This document shows positions 1 to 12,483 of a stretch of 64,000 nt of DNA, in pieces. The stretch comes from Arthrobacter sp. ISL-28 (GTDB taxonomy: Bacteria; Actinomycetota; Actinomycetes; Actinomycetales; Micrococcaceae), in contig NZ_JAGGPJ010000013.1 in assembly GCF_018613875.1 (NCBI RefSeq), positions 1-64,000 on the forward strand, given 5' to 3'. Position 1 is the stretch's first letter. Every line of letters starts with the position of its first letter. The position numbers and the translations under genes are program-made. The notes beneath the pieces were generated by a model that saw nothing but the letters and a program-made list of their open reading frames with translations, searched no databases and was not told the DNA's origin.

Positions 1-381
1 CGTCCCTGAGTGCCTTGACCACATCCACGGGCTCGGCCGGGGACTGCTCGATCGTCTCGAGGTAGTACCTGCCCAGGCCATCCAGCGTGTGGCCGCGCTG
101 CACCGTCACGCCGGTGGGCGGCACGTCCGCGATCTTGATGGTGTTGTTTTCGCTGGCGAGGATGGCGTCCGCCAAATCGACGCCAACCTTCTTGCCGTCA
201 ACGTCGAACGCGGCCACGAACTGGACATCGTTGACGTGGTACTTGCCGAACTCAACGTGCATCAGACCCGGGATCGTAGCCTGGGGGTCGGCATCCCGGT
301 AGTAGTGGACACCCTGGACCAGCGAAGCGGCGCAGTTACCCACACCGACGATTGCGACACGAATCGGATTTGAAGACACGG
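1..381 (-). CDS. ino1: Inositol-3-phosphate synthase, N-terminal part (runs off window)
   Basis: Converts glucose-6-phosphate to inositol-3-phosphate with NAD, the entry to myo-inositol, phosphatidylinositol and mycothiol in actinobacteria. The 127 visible codons begin at a GTG with AAAGGAG placed 5 bases upstream, and encode an N-terminal Rossmann NAD-binding motif ([16 protein letters not shown]) followed by [12 protein letters not shown] and [13 protein letters not shown], which are characteristic of the actinobacterial/archaeal-type synthase. The C-terminal two thirds lie beyond position 1. A 14-base palindrome sits about 75 bases upstream of the start and may be its operator. The family call is confident; only the extent is limited by the window edge. 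Confidence 0.93.
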
Positions 382-454
382 AACTCCTTTGAGAACAAAC
401 TTCACGTGCCCTGCGCGTCGTTACCCTGTTGAACGACGGCGTCTGACGGACACA

Positions 455-468
455 GCGCCACGTGGCGC
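455..468. promoter_or_regulatory. Perfect 14-base palindrome upstream of ino1
   Basis: GCGCCACGTGGCGC is self-complementary over all 14 bases and lies in the ino1 leader, about 75 bases before the GTG start. Its length and symmetry fit the binding site of a dimeric repressor such as a LacI-family protein. The sequence shows only the palindrome; the regulator is unknown. Confidence 0.4.
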
Positions 469-483
469 CCTAACAGTCTAGCC

Positions 484-527
484 AACTGTGCCGGAGCCGG
501 CTTTGTTCCCGCCGCTCCGGCACAGTT
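484..527 (-). terminator. Strong inverted repeat 3' of the aldo/keto reductase
   Basis: A perfect 14-bp stem (484-497 with 514-527) closes a 16-base loop in the gap between the 3' end of the aldo/keto reductase gene and the ino1 promoter region. It has no long T run on the minus strand, so it may be a weak or factor-assisted terminator. Confidence 0.5.
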
Positions 528-560
528 CATTACTTTTGCCTCATTGCCTCTGTTCCGGCA

Positions 561-1610
561 TCACACCTTCTGTGCCCAGAGGTTGATATCGGATTCGACG
601 GCGAACTCGTCGATCGCCGAGAGTTCCTCGGGGCTGAAGTCCAAGTTGTTGATGGCCGAGAGGCTGTCTTCCAGCTGCCCGACGCTGGACGCGCCGATCA
701 GTGCTGAGGTGACTGGTGAGCCCTTGGTCTGGTCGCGGAGAATCCAGGCGATGGCCATTTGTGCCAGGGACTGACCGCGGTCGGCGGCGATCCCGTTCAG
801 CCCGCGGACTCGGTCCAGCTTGTCCTGGGTGATGGAGGATTCGGAGAGGAACCGGGCCTTAGCCGCCCGGGAATCGACCGGGATACCGTGCAGGTAGCGG
901 TCGGTGAGCAGGCCCTGGGCCAGCGGGGAGAAGGCGATGGAGCCGGCACCGACCCGTTCCAGCGCCTCGTACAGGTTGGGGCTGCCGTCCTCGGTCCACC
1001 GGTTCAGCATCGAGTAGCTGGGCTGGTGGATGAGCAGCGGCGTGCCGAGATCCTTGAGAATGCTGGCGGCCTTGAGGGTCTGCTCCGGTGTGTAGGACGA
1101 GATGCCCGCGTACAGGGCCTTGCCGGAGCGCACCGCGTGGTCCAGGGCGCCCATGGTTTCCTCCATGGGCGTCTCCGGATCGGGACGGTGGCTGTAGAAG
1201 ATGTCCACGTAATCGAGGTCCATGCGCTGGAGCGACTGGTCCAGGCTGGACAGCAGGTATTTGCGGGAGCCCCATTCCCCGTACGGCCCGGGCCACATGT
1301 GGTAGCCGGCCTTAGTGGAGATGACCAGTTCGTCGCGGTAGGGCCTGAAGTCTTCCTTCAGGTGGCGGCCGAAGTTGGTTTCCGCCGATCCAGCCGGCGG
1401 GCCGTAGTTGTTGGCCAGATCAAAGTGGTTGACGCCCAGGTCGAAGGCACGGCGCAGGATGGCTCGCTGCTCGTCGAAGCGCTTGTCGTCGCCGAAGTTG
1501 TGCCAGAGGCCCAGCGAAACGGCCGGAAGCTTCAAGCCGCTGCGCCCGACGCGGCGGTACGGCATGGTTTCGTAACGGTTGTCAGCAGCCAAATAAGTCA
1601 TACGTACCAT
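561..1610 (-). CDS. Aldo/keto reductase, YghZ-like (L-glyceraldehyde 3-phosphate reductase type)
   Basis: Cytosolic NADPH-dependent reductase of 349 residues folding as a single TIM barrel. The AKR tetrad can be read: Asp64 and Tyr69 in FDLANNYGPP, Lys100 in STKAGY and His141 in FYSHRPDP. The PPAGSAE, GYHMWPGPYGEWGSRKYL and PSYSMLNRW segments are typical of the YghZ/Gpr subgroup, which reduces methylglyoxal or L-glyceraldehyde 3-phosphate. The true substrate is inferred only. It is transcribed in the same direction as the tre genes but 125 bases beyond treZ, so may be separate. A second in-frame ATG at 1601 is an alternative start. Confidence 0.88.
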   Translation of the reverse strand: MVRMTYLAADNRYETMPYRRVGRSGLKLPAVSLGLWHNFGDDKRFDEQRAILRRAFDLGVNHFDLANNYGPPAGSAETNFGRHLKEDFRPYRDELVISTKAGYHMWPGPYGEWGSRKYLLSSLDQSLQRMDLDYVDIFYSHRPDPETPMEETMGALDHAVRSGKALYAGISSYTPEQTLKAASILKDLGTPLLIHQPSYSMLNRWTEDGSPNLYEALERVGAGSIAFSPLAQGLLTDRYLHGIPVDSRAAKARFLSESSITQDKLDRVRGLNGIAADRGQSLAQMAIAWILRDQTKGSPVTSALIGASSVGQLEDSLSAINNLDFSPEELSAIDEFAVESDINLWAQKV

Positions 1611-1735
1611 CCTGCCAGCCGGACGCGGTCCACGGGGCCGGCGTCCATCATCCGGTCAGGACGACGGACGCCAACCTGGGCAGCAGGCGGGGGTGCCGGG
1701 TGTGGCGGCCGTGCAGCGTGGCGCCCTTTAGCCTG

Positions 1736-3541
1736 TCAGTCGCCGAGGACGACGGCGCTCAGCCCCGGCAGCTCCACCTTGCCGCCGTCCACACGGACCG
1801 CGTCATCGGTGGCCAGAAGAACGCTGGCTCCCGGGCGGTCCAGGGTCACGGACTGCTCGGCGAAGTTCAGCAGAACCTGCACGCTGCCGCGGCGGTAGCG
1901 CAGCCAGTGGGCGTCGTCGTCGAACTCCACCTCCGTGTCCTCGAAGCCCAGTGTCGTCAGGTCCGGCGTCGTGCGCCGCAGCTGAATGAGGGACCGGTAC
2001 AGCTCCAGCAGTCTTGCGTGGTCACCGTCCGAGGCTTCCGCCCAGTTCAGCTTGGAGCGCGTGAATGTCTCCGGATCCTGCGGATCGGGCACGACGGCGG
2101 GGTCCCACCCCATGCGTTCGAACTCCTTGATCCGGCCCTCGGCAGTCGCTTTGCCAAGCTCGGGCTCCGGATGTGAGGTGAAGAACTGCCAGGGCGTGGT
2201 GGCACCGTACTCCTCCCCCATGAAAAGCATGGGCGTGAACGGTCCGGTCAGCGTCAGCACCGCGGCCAGTGCCAGGCTGCCGTACGGAAGCGTCTGGGAC
2301 AGCCGGTCTCCGATGGCCCTGTTGCCGATCTGGTCGTGGTTCTGCGAGCAGACCACCAGCGCCGCGGGATGAACGGCGCTGAAGTTGATCGGCCGGCCAT
2401 GGTGGCGCCCGCGGAAGCTGGAGTAGCTTCCGTCGTGGAAGAAGCCGTCCCGCAGCACCTTGGCCAGGGCGCCCAGCGAATCGAAGTCGCTGTAGTAGCC
2501 GGTGGTTTCCCCGCTGACGTTGACGTGCACGGCGTGGTGGAAGTCGTCGCTCCACTGGCCGGCCAGGCCGTAGCCGTTGACGTCCCGGGAGTACAGCAGG
2601 CGGGGGTTGTTGAGGTCGGATTCCGCAATCAGGGTCAGCGGACGCCCGGCCTCGGCCGAAATGTCGTCGGCCAGCGCCCCGAAGTCCTCCAGGATGTGCA
2701 CGGCCCGCTCGTCCTTGAGGGCGTGGACGGCGTCGAGGCGGAGGCCGTCCACCCGGTAGTCGCGCAGCCACATGGCGACGTTGTCGAGGATGTACCGGCG
2801 AACGTGGTCCGAGCCCGGCCCGTCCAGGTTGACCGAGTCGCCCCAGGTGTTGCCTTCCCCGTGCTTGAGGTACGGCCCGAACCTGGGAAGATAGTTCCCG
2901 CTCGGCCCGAGATGGTTGTAGACGACGTCCTGGATGACGCCGATGCCGGCGGCGTGGGCGGCATCCACGAACCGCTGGTAGGCGGCAGGCCCGCCGTAGC
3001 CCTCGTGGACCGCGAACCACTGCACGCCGTCGTAACCCCAGTTGTGGGTACCGTTGAAGGCATTCACCGGCAGCAGCTCCACGAAGTCGATGCCCAGCCC
3101 TGCGAGGTAGTCCAGCTTCCCGGCGGCGGCGTCGAGCGTGCCTTCGGGCGTGAACGTTCCGAGGTGGAGCTCGTAGATCACGGCGCCCTGGAGCTCCCTG
3201 CCCTGCCATCCGCCGTCCTGCCAGCGGTGGGCTCCCGGATCGAACGTGCGGGAGAGCGCGTGGACACCTTCCGGCTGGCGGCGGGTCCGGGGATCGGGCA
3301 GCGGGATTTCGTCGCCGTCGAGCAGGTACCCGTAGTCCACATCCGCACCGGCCGGTGCGTCCGGGGCCGTCCACCAGCCCTCATCCTCCGGTCCGCTGCC
3401 GGGGCGGGGGCTCATGGGGTAGCGCGCCCCCGCGGCCAGGAGCGTGACGGCGCGTGCCTCGGGCGCCCAGACGTCGAAGCGTCCAGCTCCCTGCCCGGGC
3501 TTCGCGGCCTGGCCGGGACGGACTGGGGGGTTCTGCGTCAT
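1736..3541 (-). CDS. treZ: Malto-oligosyltrehalose trehalohydrolase
   Basis: Last enzyme of the TreX-TreY-TreZ route: hydrolyses the bond that releases free trehalose from maltooligosyl trehalose. The 601-residue protein starts with a carbohydrate-binding-like beta domain ([13 protein letters not shown]), followed by a GH13 barrel. Catalytic motifs are [11 protein letters not shown] (nucleophile Asp), [12 protein letters not shown] (acid Glu) and [15 protein letters not shown] (transition-state Asp). The GNRAIGDR sequence is typical of TreZ. The start codon overlaps the treY stop by 4 bases (ATGA), so translation is coupled to treY. Length fits the family. Confidence 0.96.
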   Translation of the reverse strand: MTQNPPVRPGQAAKPGQGAGRFDVWAPEARAVTLLAAGARYPMSPRPGSGPEDEGWWTAPDAPAGADVDYGYLLDGDEIPLPDPRTRRQPEGVHALSRTFDPGAHRWQDGGWQGRELQGAVIYELHLGTFTPEGTLDAAAGKLDYLAGLGIDFVELLPVNAFNGTHNWGYDGVQWFAVHEGYGGPAAYQRFVDAAHAAGIGVIQDVVYNHLGPSGNYLPRFGPYLKHGEGNTWGDSVNLDGPGSDHVRRYILDNVAMWLRDYRVDGLRLDAVHALKDERAVHILEDFGALADDISAEAGRPLTLIAESDLNNPRLLYSRDVNGYGLAGQWSDDFHHAVHVNVSGETTGYYSDFDSLGALAKVLRDGFFHDGSYSSFRGRHHGRPINFSAVHPAALVVCSQNHDQIGNRAIGDRLSQTLPYGSLALAAVLTLTGPFTPMLFMGEEYGATTPWQFFTSHPEPELGKATAEGRIKEFERMGWDPAVVPDPQDPETFTRSKLNWAEASDGDHARLLELYRSLIQLRRTTPDLTTLGFEDTEVEFDDDAHWLRYRRGSVQVLLNFAEQSVTLDRPGASVLLATDDAVRVDGGKVELPGLSAVVLGD

Positions 3542-5856
3542 GACTTTGCTCCTGTCTCGGGAACCAGCAAGGCCACCGGGTAGGACCGGAAGACCTCTGA
3601 AAGCGCCGCCGGACCCGGGCCGAAGCTGGAACCGGTCAGTTCGTCCTTCATGGCTGCCTCAAGCTCGACGGCGGTGTCGCGCCAGCCGCCCGACTGTTCC
3701 AGTCCGTAGGGAAGCCGGGTAGCAAGGGTGAGGACACCTCCAGCGCCACGGTCGAACGCCAGCAGGTGCGGAGCCGCGGGGCCGCTCGCCTGCACCGGGC
3801 GGTAGCCGGTGAAGAGTTCCGGCCGTTCGCGGCGCAGCCGCAGGGCTCGGGACGTGACCAGCAGCTTGGTCCGCTCGTCGAGGAAGGATTCCGGACGCTC
3901 TCCGGCATCCAGCTGTTGGAGGGCCTGCCTGCGGTCATCAAAGCTGAACGGGCGGCGGTTGTCGGGGTCGGTGAGCGAACGGTCCCAGAACTCGGTTCCC
4001 TGGTAAACGTCCGGCACTCCGGGCATGGTCAGCTGCACGAGCTTCGCCGCGAGCGAGTTGGACGCACCATAGGGTTCCAGCAGCGCCATGAGGGCCTCGA
4101 GTTCGGCGCGGACCTCCGGGTTGTCGAAGACGGAGTCGACGGCGGCTGCCAGCCTTTCTTCGAACGCGGGATCGGGATCGATCCAGTTTGTTGAGTTGCC
4201 GGCTTCGCGCGCGGCTTTGAGGGCATAGGACTGGAGGCGTTTCCGGTCCGCGGGCCACGCGCCGGCGATGGCCTGCCAGAGCAGGACCGACAGCGGACCG
4301 TCAGGCAGCGGCGCCAGGGCATTGAGCCGGTCGAAGGCCCTTTCCCAGTCCCCCACCACCTCGGAGATCACCGAAATCCGAGCCCGGGTGTCCTCGCTGC
4401 GCTTGGTGTCGTGGGTGCTGAGCGTGGTCATGGACAGCGGAAGCTCGGCCTGGCGCCGCGACATCCGCGCATGGAACTCTTCCGGCTCCAGCGAGAACTC
4501 GGTGGGGTCCGCGCCTACTTCGGTGAGGGTGCCCAGCCTGTTGTAGCGGAAGAATGCGGTGTCCTCCACGCCCTTGGCCATGACCATTCCCGAGGTCTGC
4601 TGGAACCTGCGGGAGAGTTCAAGGTCCGTGTCCAGCAGCAGCGGCTGCAGCAGCTGAATGGCTTGGTCGAGCTCCGGACGCCAGCGGGCGGCGAGCTCAC
4701 AGGCTTCCTTGAGGACTTCCGCGCCTTCGGGGAGGTAGGTGCGGTAGACGGGGAACGCCGCGATGATTTCCGCAATCGCATCCGCTGCCGACTCCCGGGA
4801 GAGGCCGGAGCCTTCAGGCACCAGCCGGGCAAGCCGCAGGATCTCCGAATGGAGGATGCCGTCCGTGATCCGGCGTTTGGTGCCGCGGATCATCTCCTGG
4901 TAATCAGCCGGGTGGCCGCCGCGCAGCCGGGCGTCAAGCCGGTCCAGCGCTTCGCGTCCCTGCTGGTCAACGAAGACCCTGTCGACGTCAGCGAGGGCGT
5001 CATAGCCGGTGGTGCCTTCGCATTCGAAGCTGGCCGGCAGTTCCTCCCCTGGTTCGAGGATCTTTTCGACGAGCAGGTACGCGCCGCCGGTGACGTCGCG
5101 GAGCCGTTTGAGGTAGCCGCCCGGATCGGCGAGGCCGTCAGGGTGGTCGATCCGCAGTCCGTCGGCGAGTCCCTCGCGGAACCAGCGCACCACTTCCACA
5201 TGCGCTTCATCGAAGACCGCGGGCACCTCGACGCGGACGCCGGCGAGCGTGTTCACGGCGAAGAACCGGCGGTAGTTCAGCTCGTTGTCCGCGCGGCGCC
5301 AGCCGATCAGTTCGTAGTGCTCCCGGCTGTGGACATCCCGCGGGGAGTCGCCGTCGGCGTAGCTGCCGTCCGCCAGCGGGAAACGGTGGTCGTAGTACCG
5401 CAGCTCCCCGTCCTTGATTTCCAGCTGGTCGAGGTCGTCATCGCTGCCGAGGACAGGAAGGCGGATGCGGCCGCCGGCAAGGTCCCAGTCGACGTCGAAC
5501 GCCTCGGCGTAGCGGGACTGGCGCCCCTCCTTGAGCAGGGACCACCACCACGGGTTTTGGACCGGCGTTGCCACTCCCACGTGGTTGGGCACGATGTCGA
5601 TCAGGACGCCCATGCCGGCGGCGCGGGCGGCGTTGGAAACGGCGGCCAGTCCTTCCGGGCCGCCCCGTTCGGGGTCCACCACGGAGGGATCGGTGACATC
5701 GTAGCCGTGATCGGAACCGCTCTCGGCTTTCAGGACGGGCGAGAGGTAGATCCAGTCAACACCAAGTGAGTGCAGATAGGGCACGGTTTCGGCGGCGTCA
5801 AACAGCGTGAACCCCTGCCTGATCTGCAGCCGGTAGGTGGATGCCGGGGTCCTCAT
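3538..5856 (-). CDS. treY: Malto-oligosyltrehalose synthase
   Basis: Intramolecular transglycosylase that turns the reducing-end alpha-1,4 bond of maltodextrins into the alpha,alpha-1,1 bond of trehalose. The 772-residue GH13 protein begins with [18 protein letters not shown], the usual TreY N-terminus. Catalytic segments are [13 protein letters not shown] (Asp), [14 protein letters not shown] (Glu) and [15 protein letters not shown] (Asp); the last is a TreY signature. [12 protein letters not shown] near the C-terminus is also typical. It overlaps both treX upstream and treZ downstream by 4 bases, which shows a tightly coupled three-gene operon. Confidence 0.96.
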   Translation of the reverse strand: MRTPASTYRLQIRQGFTLFDAAETVPYLHSLGVDWIYLSPVLKAESGSDHGYDVTDPSVVDPERGGPEGLAAVSNAARAAGMGVLIDIVPNHVGVATPVQNPWWWSLLKEGRQSRYAEAFDVDWDLAGGRIRLPVLGSDDDLDQLEIKDGELRYYDHRFPLADGSYADGDSPRDVHSREHYELIGWRRADNELNYRRFFAVNTLAGVRVEVPAVFDEAHVEVVRWFREGLADGLRIDHPDGLADPGGYLKRLRDVTGGAYLLVEKILEPGEELPASFECEGTTGYDALADVDRVFVDQQGREALDRLDARLRGGHPADYQEMIRGTKRRITDGILHSEILRLARLVPEGSGLSRESAADAIAEIIAAFPVYRTYLPEGAEVLKEACELAARWRPELDQAIQLLQPLLLDTDLELSRRFQQTSGMVMAKGVEDTAFFRYNRLGTLTEVGADPTEFSLEPEEFHARMSRRQAELPLSMTTLSTHDTKRSEDTRARISVISEVVGDWERAFDRLNALAPLPDGPLSVLLWQAIAGAWPADRKRLQSYALKAAREAGNSTNWIDPDPAFEERLAAAVDSVFDNPEVRAELEALMALLEPYGASNSLAAKLVQLTMPGVPDVYQGTEFWDRSLTDPDNRRPFSFDDRRQALQQLDAGERPESFLDERTKLLVTSRALRLRRERPELFTGYRPVQASGPAAPHLLAFDRGAGGVLTLATRLPYGLEQSGGWRDTAVELEAAMKDELTGSSFGPGPAALSEVFRSYPVALLVPETGAKS

Positions 5857-8387
5857 GAGCCTGCCTCCGGCTGCTTGCCCGCCGGCTTCTGCCTCGGCTT
5901 GCCCGCCCGCTTCCCTTCCGGCCTGCCCGCCGGTTTCGGTTCCGGTTTCCCCGCCGGCTTCGGTTCCGGCTCCTGTCCCGGGTTCACCGCAGGCTCCGGC
6001 TTCAGCGCAGACTCCGTGTCCGGGTTCACCGCAGGCTCCTCCACCAGCACTGCCGCAGGCTCCGGCTTCACCTCAGGCTCCTCCACCGGGTTCACCGCTG
6101 GCTCCTCCTCCGGCTTGCCCACCGGATCCTCATCCGGCGTCACGTCCGGCTCGGCCGCTGCCTTCTTCGTCGTCTTCGGCTCGGGAACGGCCGGCGACGT
6201 GAGCGTTGCGGTTTCGGTGGTTGCGGTCTGCGTCAGCGCGGCTAGCGAGGCAGCCACGGAATGGTCCGGCTCCTCCTCGGGGGCACTGTGGGCGCGCAGC
6301 ACCACGAGTGATTTCGCCGCCACGGACAGCTTGCCGCCGGCCTGCACGGGCTCGGAATCAGCACCTTCGCCCGCGGTGTCAATGATGATGTCCCAGGCCG
6401 GCGCGTACTCGTCCGCCGGCACCCTGAACACGACGTCGCCGTCGTGCGCGTTGAAGTAGAGCAGGAAGTTGACGTCCGTGATGCGGCGTCCCCGGATGTC
6501 CTTGCCCTGGATTCCGTCACCGTTGAGGAAGACGCCCACAGCCCGGCCGAAGCCGCTGTCCCAGTCCTCCGGCTGCATGGTGTTTCCGTCCGGGTCCAGC
6601 CATACGATGTCCGGCAGCCGCTCGCCTTCACCTCGGCGGACCGGCCTGCCGTCGAAGAAGCGGCTGCGCCTGAACGTGGGGTGTTTGGCCCGCAGCGAAT
6701 TGACGGCGGCCGTGAACTCGACCAGCGGCTGGTCAACGTTGTCCCAGTTGATCCAGGTCAGTTCCGAGTCCTGGCAGTAGCCGTTGTTGTTGCCCTTCTG
6801 CGTGCGGCCCAGTTCGTCACCGTGCAGCAGCATGGGCACGCCCTGGGACAGCAGGAGTGAGGCGATGAAGTTCCGCTGCTGCCGGGCACGCAGCCCCAGA
6901 ACCTTGGGGTCATCGGTGGGTCCTTCGACGCCGCAGTTCCAGGAGCGGTTGTGCGATTCGCCGTCGTTGTTGCCCTCGCCGTTGGCCTCGTTGTGCTTCT
7001 CGTTGTAGGAGACCAAATCAGCAAGCGTGAAGCCGTCGTGGGCCGTGACGAAGTTAATGGAGGCCACGGGGCGGCGGCCGGAGTGCTCGTAGAGGTCGGC
7101 CGAGCCGGTGATGCGCGAGGCGAACTCGCCCAGCGTGGCGGGCTCGCCGCGCCAGAAGTCGCGGACGGTGTCGCGGTATTTTCCGTTCCACTCCGTCCAC
7201 TGCGGCGGGAAGTTGCCCACCTGGTAGCCGCCGGGGCCGACGTCCCACGGCTCGGCGATCAGCTTCACCTGGGAGACCACCGGGTCCTGCTGGATAAGTT
7301 CGAAGAAGGTGGACAGTTTGTCGACGTCGTAGAACTCGCGGGCCAGCGTGGAGGCGAGGTCGAAGCGGAACCCGTCCACGTGCATCTCGGTCACCCAATA
7401 ACGCAGGGAGTCCATGAGCAGTTGCAGGGAGTGCGGCTGGCGGACGTTCAGCGAGTTTCCGGTACCGGTGTAGTCCATGTAGTGCTGGAGGTCACCCTCC
7501 ATGAGCCGGTAGTAGGCCTGGTTGTCGATGCCCTTGAACGACAGCGTGGGGCCGAGGTGGTTGCCCTCCGCAGTGTGGTTGTAAACCACGTCGAGGATGA
7601 CTTCGATGCCTGCCCGGTGCAGCGATCGGACCATGGCCTTGAAGTCCTGGACCTGCTGGCCGGTGTCGCCGGTGGAGCTGTAGCTGTTGTGCGGGGCGAA
7701 GAAGCCGATGGTGTTGTAGCCCCAGTAATTGTTCAGCCCCTTGTCCTCCAGAATGCCGTCGTTGACGAACTGGTGCACGGGCATGAGCTCGATCGCGGTG
7801 ACGCCGAGCTTCTGAAGGTGGGAGATGACGGCGGGGTGGGCCACGCCGGCGTAGGTGCCGCGCTGCTCCTCGGGGATCTCGGGGTGGAGCTGCGTGAGGC
7901 CCTTGACGTGGGCCTCGTAGATCACGGACTGGTGGTACGGGATCCGCAGGTTATGGTCGCCGTCCCAGTCGAAGAACGGATTGATCACCACGCCCATCAT
8001 CATGTGGGGCGCGGAGTCGGCGTCATTCCGGGAGGAGGGGTCACCCATGTTGTAGGAGAACAGGGCGGGATCCCAGTCGATCTGGCCGTGCACTGCCTTG
8101 GCGTAAGGGTCCAGGAGGAGCTTGTTCGGGTTGAAGCGATTTCCCGAGGCTGGGTCGTAGGGTCCGTGCACGCGGTAGCCATACTTCTGTCCGGGCTGCA
8201 CCTGCGGCAGGTAGCAGTGCCACACGTACCCGTCCACTTCCGCGACGTCGACCCTGGTTTCTTTGCCGTCCTCGTCGAAGAGGCACAATTCAACTTTGTC
8301 TGCCTTTTCGCTGAACAAGGCGAAGTTGGTTCCGGTTCCGTCGAAAGTGGCGCCAAGCGGGTACGCCGATCCGGGCCAGATTTCCAT
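5853..8387 (-). CDS. treX: Glycogen debranching enzyme with a charged Pro-rich C-terminal tail
   Basis: GlgX/TreX-type isoamylase that removes alpha-1,6 branches from glycogen, supplying linear maltodextrins to TreY and TreZ. Of its 844 residues about the first 700 form the enzyme: an N-terminal CBM48-like domain ([18 protein letters not shown]), then a GH13 barrel with [14 protein letters not shown] (Asp), [14 protein letters not shown] (Glu) and [15 protein letters not shown] (Asp). The last ~140 residues are low-complexity, first acidic (repeats like EEPAVNP and EEPEVKP), then basic ([17 protein letters not shown]). The usual family length is about 700, so the tail is an addition. First gene of the treX-treY-treZ operon. 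Confidence 0.94.
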   Translation of the reverse strand: MEIWPGSAYPLGATFDGTGTNFALFSEKADKVELCLFDEDGKETRVDVAEVDGYVWHCYLPQVQPGQKYGYRVHGPYDPASGNRFNPNKLLLDPYAKAVHGQIDWDPALFSYNMGDPSSRNDADSAPHMMMGVVINPFFDWDGDHNLRIPYHQSVIYEAHVKGLTQLHPEIPEEQRGTYAGVAHPAVISHLQKLGVTAIELMPVHQFVNDGILEDKGLNNYWGYNTIGFFAPHNSYSSTGDTGQQVQDFKAMVRSLHRAGIEVILDVVYNHTAEGNHLGPTLSFKGIDNQAYYRLMEGDLQHYMDYTGTGNSLNVRQPHSLQLLMDSLRYWVTEMHVDGFRFDLASTLAREFYDVDKLSTFFELIQQDPVVSQVKLIAEPWDVGPGGYQVGNFPPQWTEWNGKYRDTVRDFWRGEPATLGEFASRITGSADLYEHSGRRPVASINFVTAHDGFTLADLVSYNEKHNEANGEGNNDGESHNRSWNCGVEGPTDDPKVLGLRARQQRNFIASLLLSQGVPMLLHGDELGRTQKGNNNGYCQDSELTWINWDNVDQPLVEFTAAVNSLRAKHPTFRRSRFFDGRPVRRGEGERLPDIVWLDPDGNTMQPEDWDSGFGRAVGVFLNGDGIQGKDIRGRRITDVNFLLYFNAHDGDVVFRVPADEYAPAWDIIIDTAGEGADSEPVQAGGKLSVAAKSLVVLRAHSAPEEEPDHSVAASLAALTQTATTETATLTSPAVPEPKTTKKAAAEPDVTPDEDPVGKPEEEPAVNPVEEPEVKPEPAAVLVEEPAVNPDTESALKPEPAVNPGQEPEPKPAGKPEPKPAGRPEGKRAGKPRQKPAGKQPEAGS

Positions 8388-8456
8388 TCGTGCTCCTATT
8401 GTTGTCCAACATTGCCTCCGGCGGGTGTGTCGTGCACCACCTGCCGGGAACTCGTC

Positions 8457-10028
8457 TTACCGTAGCCGGTGCGGGTGACTATTACGCTGCCGCGGCCACT
8501 GATTGCTAAGCCCACTTACTTTATCCCAGATTCCGGGGATGGCCTCCGCGATCCTCCCCGCGGTGAGCGGAGCCCCGCCCGATGCGGCCGCTCCTGCCCG
8601 GCCGTGGAGGCTTGCCGCCATGGCGGCAATCGCCGCCCAACGCTCGTCCGGATCGATGCCCAGTTCACGGAAGCGGACGACGTCGGACCCCACCTGCGCG
8701 AGCAGCGCACCGATGACGCCGGCCAGCACATCGCCGCTGCCGGCGGTCGCCAGCCAGGGCGTTCCATCCGCCTGGCTGTAGAAGTCCTGGTAGGGCGATG
8801 CCACCAGTGTGGTGGCCCCCTTGAGCAGCACCGTGGCCTCTGTCAGGCCTGCGGCCTGGCGGGTGGCGGCAAGGGTTGAGGCCTCCACTGCAGCGCGGTC
8901 CAGCCCTGCACCGAGGCGCTTTAGCAGCGCGGCCAGCTCGCCAGCGTGCGGCGTCAGTACCACCTGCGGGGCCAGGACATCCGGCAACGCAGGCAGCGCG
9001 CCGGCGTCGGCCACCGTGGGCAGGCCGGAATCGGCCGCATCACGGACCAGCTGCATCTGCCCGCCGTCCGAACCGTCCATGCCGGAGCCGACGAGCCATG
9101 CCTGGACGTGGGTGTCGGCGACGGTCCCGGTGCTGCACACCACCTCCGGGCAGCTTTGCCGGATGAGATCGGCGACGTCGGGCGGGCCAAGGTAGCGCAC
9201 CATGCCCACGCCGGCGGCGATTGCCCCTTGGCAGGCCAAAACGGCGGCGCCCGGGTAGGCACGCGAACCTGCCACGATGCCCAGGACACCCCGGGAATAC
9301 TTGTGCGAGCGGCGCGCGGGGTTGGGAAGCAGGGTGGCCAGATCGGGGGTTTCAAGCCGCCGCAGCGCCGGCCAGGGAAGCCCGTCCTCGATCCCGATCG
9401 GAATTACGCGGACGTGCCCGGCGTAGTCGGCCCCGGGATCGGCCAGCAGGCCCGCTTTGGCGCCGCCAAAGGTGACGGTCAGGTGGGCGGGCAGCACGGG
9501 CCCGGCCGCTTCGCCGGTGTCGGAGTCGACGCCGCTGGGAACGTCGCAGGCCACCACGAGGCCGCGCACCGCGCCGGCCAGCACGGACACGAGCCCGGCG
9601 GCGGGTCCGCGCAGACCGCCCTGGGCGCCTGTTCCCAGTAGGGCGTCGATCACGACGTCGGCATTCCCGGCGTGCGCTGCCAGCTCACCGATGTTGGCTT
9701 CGGTCAGGATCTGGACGCGGCCGCCGGCCCGTTCGAAGGACGCCAGCGCTTCGGGGTGGGCGCTGCCCGAGGCGAGGACCGCCGTCGTCCGCATTCCCCG
9801 CCCCGCAAGCTGTGCAGCCGCGAAGAGGCCGTCCCCGCCGTTGTTCCCCTTGCCGGCCAGCACCACAACGCCGCAGCCGTAAAGGCGGCGGCCACGGGAG
9901 CGCAGCTCGGCGACGATCGCGTTGGCGAGGCCGTGGGCTGCCCGCTGCATGAGAACAGCGCCCATACCTGAATCCAGCAGGGGCTTTTCGGCCTCTCGTA
10001 TCTGGGTTCCGGTATAGGCGCTGATCAT
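8457..10028 (-). CDS. nnr: Bifunctional NAD(P)H-hydrate repair enzyme (epimerase + ADP-dependent dehydratase)
   Basis: Repairs hydrated NADH and NADPH. The 523-residue protein fuses a YjeF_N epimerase domain (residues about 1-215; GKGNNGGDGLFAAAQLAGRG and DALLGTGAQGGLRGP) to a ribokinase-like dehydratase domain (about 235-500; VVLTPHAGELAALL and the anion-hole motif TAGSGDVLAGVIGALL). The order epimerase-dehydratase is the normal bacterial fusion. It follows acpS by 19 bases and lies in the conserved actinobacterial order glmS-acpS-nnr, so it is probably cotranscribed with them. Confidence 0.94.
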   Translation of the reverse strand: MISAYTGTQIREAEKPLLDSGMGAVLMQRAAHGLANAIVAELRSRGRRLYGCGVVVLAGKGNNGGDGLFAAAQLAGRGMRTTAVLASGSAHPEALASFERAGGRVQILTEANIGELAAHAGNADVVIDALLGTGAQGGLRGPAAGLVSVLAGAVRGLVVACDVPSGVDSDTGEAAGPVLPAHLTVTFGGAKAGLLADPGADYAGHVRVIPIGIEDGLPWPALRRLETPDLATLLPNPARRSHKYSRGVLGIVAGSRAYPGAAVLACQGAIAAGVGMVRYLGPPDVADLIRQSCPEVVCSTGTVADTHVQAWLVGSGMDGSDGGQMQLVRDAADSGLPTVADAGALPALPDVLAPQVVLTPHAGELAALLKRLGAGLDRAAVEASTLAATRQAAGLTEATVLLKGATTLVASPYQDFYSQADGTPWLATAGSGDVLAGVIGALLAQVGSDVVRFRELGIDPDERWAAIAAMAASLHGRAGAAASGGAPLTAGRIAEAIPGIWDKVSGLSNQWPRQRNSHPHRLR

Positions 10029-10047
10029 AGGTCAGTCCGGAGGCGGG

Positions 10048-10395
10048 TCAGCCCTCAGCCAGGACGGTTGCGGTGGCGATGCCGCCGTCGTGGCTCATGG
10101 ACAGGTGCCAGCGCTTGACGCCCTTCGCCTCCGCCACGGCCAGCACGGTCCCTTTGACTTGGAGCGTGGGGCCGTTCTGGTCCAGCCCGATCCAGCAGTC
10201 CTGCCAGTTCATGCCGGCCGGGGCCCCGAGGACCTTGGCCACGGCTTCCTTGGCGGCAAACCTGGCTGCCAGGGAGCGGGTGTTCAGTTCACGCTCGGCC
10301 GGAACGAACAGCCGGTCGCGCAGCCCGGGGGTGCGCTCCAGCTGACGGCCGAAGCGCTCAATGTCCACGACGTCTACGCCGATGCCAACGATCAT
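10048..10395 (-). CDS. acpS: Holo-[acyl-carrier-protein] synthase
   Basis: Transfers 4'-phosphopantetheine from CoA to the serine of acyl carrier protein, activating it for fatty acid synthesis. The 115-residue length is standard for AcpS. The two metal-binding motifs are present: [12 protein letters not shown] at the N-terminus (Asp8) and [13 protein letters not shown] in the middle (Glu). [19 protein letters not shown] closes the protein as expected. It starts 4 bases after the glmS stop and lies just before nnr. Confidence 0.95.
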   Translation of the reverse strand: MIVGIGVDVVDIERFGRQLERTPGLRDRLFVPAERELNTRSLAARFAAKEAVAKVLGAPAGMNWQDCWIGLDQNGPTLQVKGTVLAVAEAKGVKRWHLSMSHDGGIATATVLAEG

Positions 10396-10399
10396 GGGC

Positions 10400-12292
<1,893 letters not shown>

Positions 12293-12483
12293 GGGTATAA
12301 GCCTAACTGGCTTTGAAGAGAACGGACGTCGGACAACCTCCTGTGACGCCCCTGCCCTTCCCTCCGGGAGGGTTCCGCGCAGAAGCCGCCCGCAGCGCCT
12401 GCCAGCCCGAATCCGCCCGTCATCAGGCCCTTTGCTGCCGCCCGCATTTCGCTCTCGGCGTTGCGAGGGGCAGAATCTCTAGG

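Noticed and set aside
2336..8465. Long plus-strand open frames opposite treZ, treY and treX (e.g. 2336-3583, 4411-5769, 6951-8465)
   Set aside because: They are antisense shadows caused by high GC at third positions; their translations show no family features, while the minus-strand genes carry all catalytic motifs.
12313..12483. N-terminal extension of coaA from ATG 12313
   Set aside because: It would add 57 residues not found in type I pantothenate kinases and covers the promoter region shared with glmS.
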